From: Pseudomonadota bacterium
Lineage (GTDB): Bacteria; Pseudomonadota; Gammaproteobacteria; Steroidobacterales; Steroidobacteraceae
Direction of reading: 5' to 3'
DNA: 64,000 nucleotides
Assembly (NCBI GenBank): GCA_023417315.1
Contig: JAEZFW010000083.1
Location: forward strand, 1-64,000
A model generated the notes under the pieces. That model was given only the letters and a program-made list of their open reading frames with translations, did not search any database and was not told where the DNA came from. Position numbers and translations under genes: made by a program. This document shows positions 61,523 to 64,000 of this stretch, one piece after another (the first letter of the stretch is position 1; the number at the start of each line of letters is the position of its first letter).

Positions 61523-62080
61523 ATGGAAGCCTTTCTCATCTCCACCGGCCTCGTAGCACTCGCCGAAATCGGCGATAAGACGCAGCTTCTCGCGCTGTGC
61601 CTTGCGGCCAAATTCCGCAAGCCGCTACCGATCGTGCTCGGAATCCTCATTGCCACGCTCCTGAATCATGCGCTCGCCGGCGCGCTCGGCGCGTGGCTGT
61701 CTCAGGCCATCGGTGAGCAAGCGATGCGTTGGATCCTCGGTGTCTCGTTCATTGCGATGGCGATCTGGATGCTGATTCCAGATTCGTTAGAAGCGCCTAA
61801 GGAGCACACGACGCGCTTGGGCGTGCTCGCCACGACGCTCATCGCGTTCTTTCTGCTCGAGATTGGCGATAAAACTCAGGTCGCGACGATTGCGCTCGCT
61901 GCCAAATACGACGCGCTCGCCGCAGTGGTCACCGGCACGACGCTAGGAATGATGATCGCGAACGTACCGGTCGTTTGGATGGGCGATCTTGTCGGCGCCA
62001 GGCTCAACGTCCGGCTGATTCAACGGATTGCCGCGGGGATTTTTGGCGTGCTAGGTGTGATGGTCCTCGTGGCTAAGTGA
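61523..62080 (+). CDS. GDT1/UPF0016-family manganese exporter (MneA-like)
   Basis: This 185-residue membrane protein has six helices in two inverted repeats, each carrying the signature E-x-G-D-K-(T/S): ALAEIGDKTQLLALCLAA and LLEIGDKTQVATIALAAK. This is the UPF0016/GDT1/TMEM165 family; bacterial members such as MneA export Mn(II). The Mn-sensing riboswitch directly upstream supports manganese efflux. Length is typical. A GTGACG repeat begins at its stop codon. Confidence 0.94.
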   Translation: MEAFLISTGLVALAEIGDKTQLLALCLAAKFRKPLPIVLGILIATLLNHALAGALGAWLSQAIGEQAMRWILGVSFIAMAIWMLIPDSLEAPKEHTTRLGVLATTLIAFFLLEIGDKTQVATIALAAKYDALAAVVTGTTLGMMIANVPVVWMGDLVGARLNVRLIQRIAAGIFGVLGVMVLVAK

Positions 62081-62210
62081 CGGGGTGACGAAGTCAGAGT
62101 GCGGCATCCTCGCTTCCGCCAACGCCAGATCGACAAGTTTTCCGACACTCGTTAAGCCGACTATGTGCCTGATAGGTGTTTCTGACTCCGTCACTCCGTC
62201 ACTTCGTCAC
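62077..62210. repeat. GTGACG-word inverted repeat, copy 3 (starts at a stop codon)
   Basis: Left arm 62077-62099 (GTGACGGGGTGACGAAGTCA, GAG) begins at the TGA of the GDT1-family gene, and right arm 62182-62210 (CTGACTCCGTCACTCCGTCA, CTTCGTCAC) is the reverse complement of the same words. The loop is about 80 bases. CTAAGTGACGG at the left edge is shared exactly with the copy at 59643. Confidence 0.8.
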
Positions 62211-62313
62211 CTGCTTCTTGTCTAGTCGCGCTTCCAATCGTACCGCGCCCATATATGATGGTAACCGTTACACATCCGAGGCATCGGAATGTGGACTGGG
62301 GAGGAAGGGTCGC

Positions 62314-64000
62314 ATGCCGTCATTACCGCAACTAAAAACAAGCGGGGCCGATGCTGGCGTCATGCCGTTTGCCAGCTACGCCCAAGTTCTCCGAATGCTG
62401 ATGCCGCCCGTACTGCGGGTTGGCTTCTACGATCATAAAGGCCGAGCACTTTGGGTCAGCGATGGTGTCGAGGAACCGGAATTCCGGATGCACCTCGATC
62501 TGGTGCTTGCGCGCTTTGCTGCGAACGGATCTGAAGAGGATCCGGGTCCGTACGGCGCCACTGACCATGCCGAACCTCTTTTCGTGTTTCCCGTGCGCAA
62601 TGCCACCGGAATGCTGCTCGGGGCGCTCGGTCTCATCTGCCGCGAGTTGCCGATGACAGCGGCATATCGCCGCATCGAGCACGTGGAGCGGTTGCTTGCG
62701 CCTTTCGTCGAGATTCTGAGTCATGCTTGGCAGGAGATCGCGAGCACGCCCTCGCTTGCGCGGGAATCGAAACCCACCCCGATGCCCCTTGCTGTCGGCA
62801 AGAGCGACACGACGAGTCCGCTGCCAGCGATCTTGCGTAGGACGCTTGCGCTTGCGACGCGATCCTTGGGCGGAGCATTCGGAACGATCATCGCCGCCGA
62901 GCGCCCCTTTACGCTGAACCATCGGGTGAGCCCCGATGAGTCGGATCTTGCAATCAATGCAGCGATCGACAATGTGCGCGCGACCATTCTCAAGTACATG
63001 CACGTGCGACGGGAGCCGCTGCTCTCGAACGTAGCAGGCGCCGGACGCACACAACAGCTGCCGTACAAGCTCCTCGCACTCCCCTTGATGGCAGGGCCGA
63101 CGACACTTGCGGCCGTGTTGATCGTGTTCCGCGATAGGCATTCGCCCGATTTTGGAAAGAAGGACCTCGCCTCCATTGCGCAGATTGCGGCGCAGATCCA
63201 AGCGCCGTCGTTACGAGAGCTGTTGGCACCGCGCATCGACTCCGTTGCGTCTCGACCGATCGATTCGGCTTCGCAGGACGCGGATCCAGTCGAGAGCACA
63301 GCGAGTTCGGAGGCGAAGGCCCGAACCACCAAGACTCCGCCGCAGCTGAATGCGGTCGTGAGCTCCCCGAATAGCAGCGCGAGCAAGAGAGCCGGTCACT
63401 CCGCCACACCAGCTGCAGCGCCCAAAGTCGTGCGATTCGCCGGAATGCGCGGCGACATGCCGATGGAAGAGCGCATTCGGATGGCGCTACGGCAGGATGC
63501 GTTCGATCTCTACGCACAGCGCATCTCGCCGCTGAAAGACGAGCACCGTGCACATCGATTCGAAGTGCTGCTGCGCCTCAACGACGGTCAGGCGCTCTAC
63601 ACGCCTCAGGCGTTCTTCGCCGCAGCGGAAGCACACGAGCTGATGCCCGACTTGGATCAGTGGGTGATTCGCGAGCTGATGTCGACGTTGCGTCAGCATG
63701 CAACGCCGCTGCGCACGAAGTGTTGGGAATTCGCCGTGAACATCGCTGCGCAAACGTTGCTCACGGATCAGTTCAGCGAGTATGTACTGCAGGAGCTCAA
63801 GCGCAGCTCGATCCCAGCAGGCTTGCTCGTGTTCGAAGTCTCGGAGAGCGACGCGATCGAGCATCAGTACTCGCTGTCCATTCTCGCGAAACGCTTGCAC
63901 GGCGCGGGGTGCCGTATTGCGCTCGACAACTGCCGAGCAGGACTGAGGACGTTCGACACGCTGCGCAAGTGGCCAGTTTCGTGTCTGAAGATCGACGGCT
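62314..64000 (+). CDS. GAF plus degenerate-EAL protein (3' end beyond window)
   Basis: This is a partial gene of at least 562 codons, open at the window edge. ATG 62314 follows GAGGAAGGG. Residues about 15-130 form an N-terminal sensor-like domain (VLRMLMPPVLRVGFYDHKGR), residues about 165-310 a GAF-like domain (LPAILRRTLALATRSLGGAF, LLALPLMAGPTTLAAVLIVF), and from about 385 an EAL-type domain (RIRMALRQDAFDLYAQRISP, AVNIAAQTLLTDQF). Catalytic motifs are altered: EVL for EAL (RFEVLLRL), and LDNCRAG in place of DDFGTG. It is probably a c-di-GMP-binding or partner-binding protein rather than a strong phosphodiesterase. Confidence 0.85.
   Translation, partial: MPSLPQLKTSGADAGVMPFASYAQVLRMLMPPVLRVGFYDHKGRALWVSDGVEEPEFRMHLDLVLARFAANGSEEDPGPYGATDHAEPLFVFPVRNATGMLLGALGLICRELPMTAAYRRIEHVERLLAPFVEILSHAWQEIASTPSLARESKPTPMPLAVGKSDTTSPLPAILRRTLALATRSLGGAFGTIIAAERPFTLNHRVSPDESDLAINAAIDNVRATILKYMHVRREPLLSNVAGAGRTQQLPYKLLALPLMAGPTTLAAVLIVFRDRHSPDFGKKDLASIAQIAAQIQAPSLRELLAPRIDSVASRPIDSASQDADPVESTASSEAKARTTKTPPQLNAVVSSPNSSASKRAGHSATPAAAPKVVRFAGMRGDMPMEERIRMALRQDAFDLYAQRISPLKDEHRAHRFEVLLRLNDGQALYTPQAFFAAAEAHELMPDLDQWVIRELMSTLRQHATPLRTKCWEFAVNIAAQTLLTDQFSEYVLQELKRSSIPAGLLVFEVSESDAIEHQYSLSILAKRLHGAGCRIALDNCRAGLRTFDTLRKWPVSCLKIDG

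Overview
The window is GC-rich, densely coded chromosomal DNA of a Gram-negative proteobacterium. Three TonB-dependent receptors, an ECF sigma/FecR pair, several two-component systems, type I secretion, RND efflux and many exported hydrolases suggest an aerobic, oligotrophic environmental gammaproteobacterium, perhaps near Steroidobacteraceae or Nevskiales. That placement is inferred from gene style, not computed. I see no rRNA, tRNA, CRISPR array, prophage or insertion sequence.

Layout. 1-5.8 kb: a large TonB receptor facing away from a TPR/2-oxoglutarate oxygenase, then a BON-LysM protein. 5.9-11.7 kb: an RND efflux pair (permease first, adaptor second) and rsgA. 11.8-18.1 kb: a type I secretion operon (ABC transporter, HlyD-type adaptor, modular RTX protein). 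18.5-24.6 kb: serine hydrolase, MFS transporter, HisKA_2 histidine kinase, pentapeptide-repeat protein and SixA-like phosphatase. 24.6-26.9 kb: an acid-sugar kinase and PdxA2, probably for D-threonate or a related acid. 27-32.2 kb: an exported CHAT protease-like protein converging on a two-gene unit of a CHASE2 protein and a FecR-like periplasmic protein. 32.2-38 kb: crcB, AraC regulator, aldo/keto reductase, DUF3500, outer-membrane and DUF1080 proteins. 38-41.5 kb: a five-gene set (LABN, TlpA, DUF4266, DUF3570, ApbE). 41.8-46.6 kb: ECF sigma, FecR, VIT-type metal transporter and an STN-bearing TonB receptor. 46.7-54.7 kb: two PepSY proteins with an OmpR/PhoQ-type system, a third TonB receptor, and a NarL-type system. 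54.7-60 kb: a second serine hydrolase, DoxX, EF-hand, BON and SRPBCC proteins. 60.3-64 kb: a PRPP-synthetase homologue, a yybP-ykoY (manganese) riboswitch with a GDT1-family exporter, and a GAF plus degenerate-EAL protein cut by the window edge.

The strongest candidates for something little described are three. (1) The ApbE locus: its DUF3570 beta-barrel carries an exact flavinylation-type motif (DTLTGAS), suggesting an FMN-bearing outer-membrane protein, while the local ApbE has Gly where the usual metal-binding Asp sits. (2) The CHAT/CHASE2/FecR-like trio, in which all three products look extracytoplasmic. (3) At least five families of intergenic inverted repeats whose arms are built from degenerate 8-12 bp words; two copies start exactly at the stop codon of the upstream gene.
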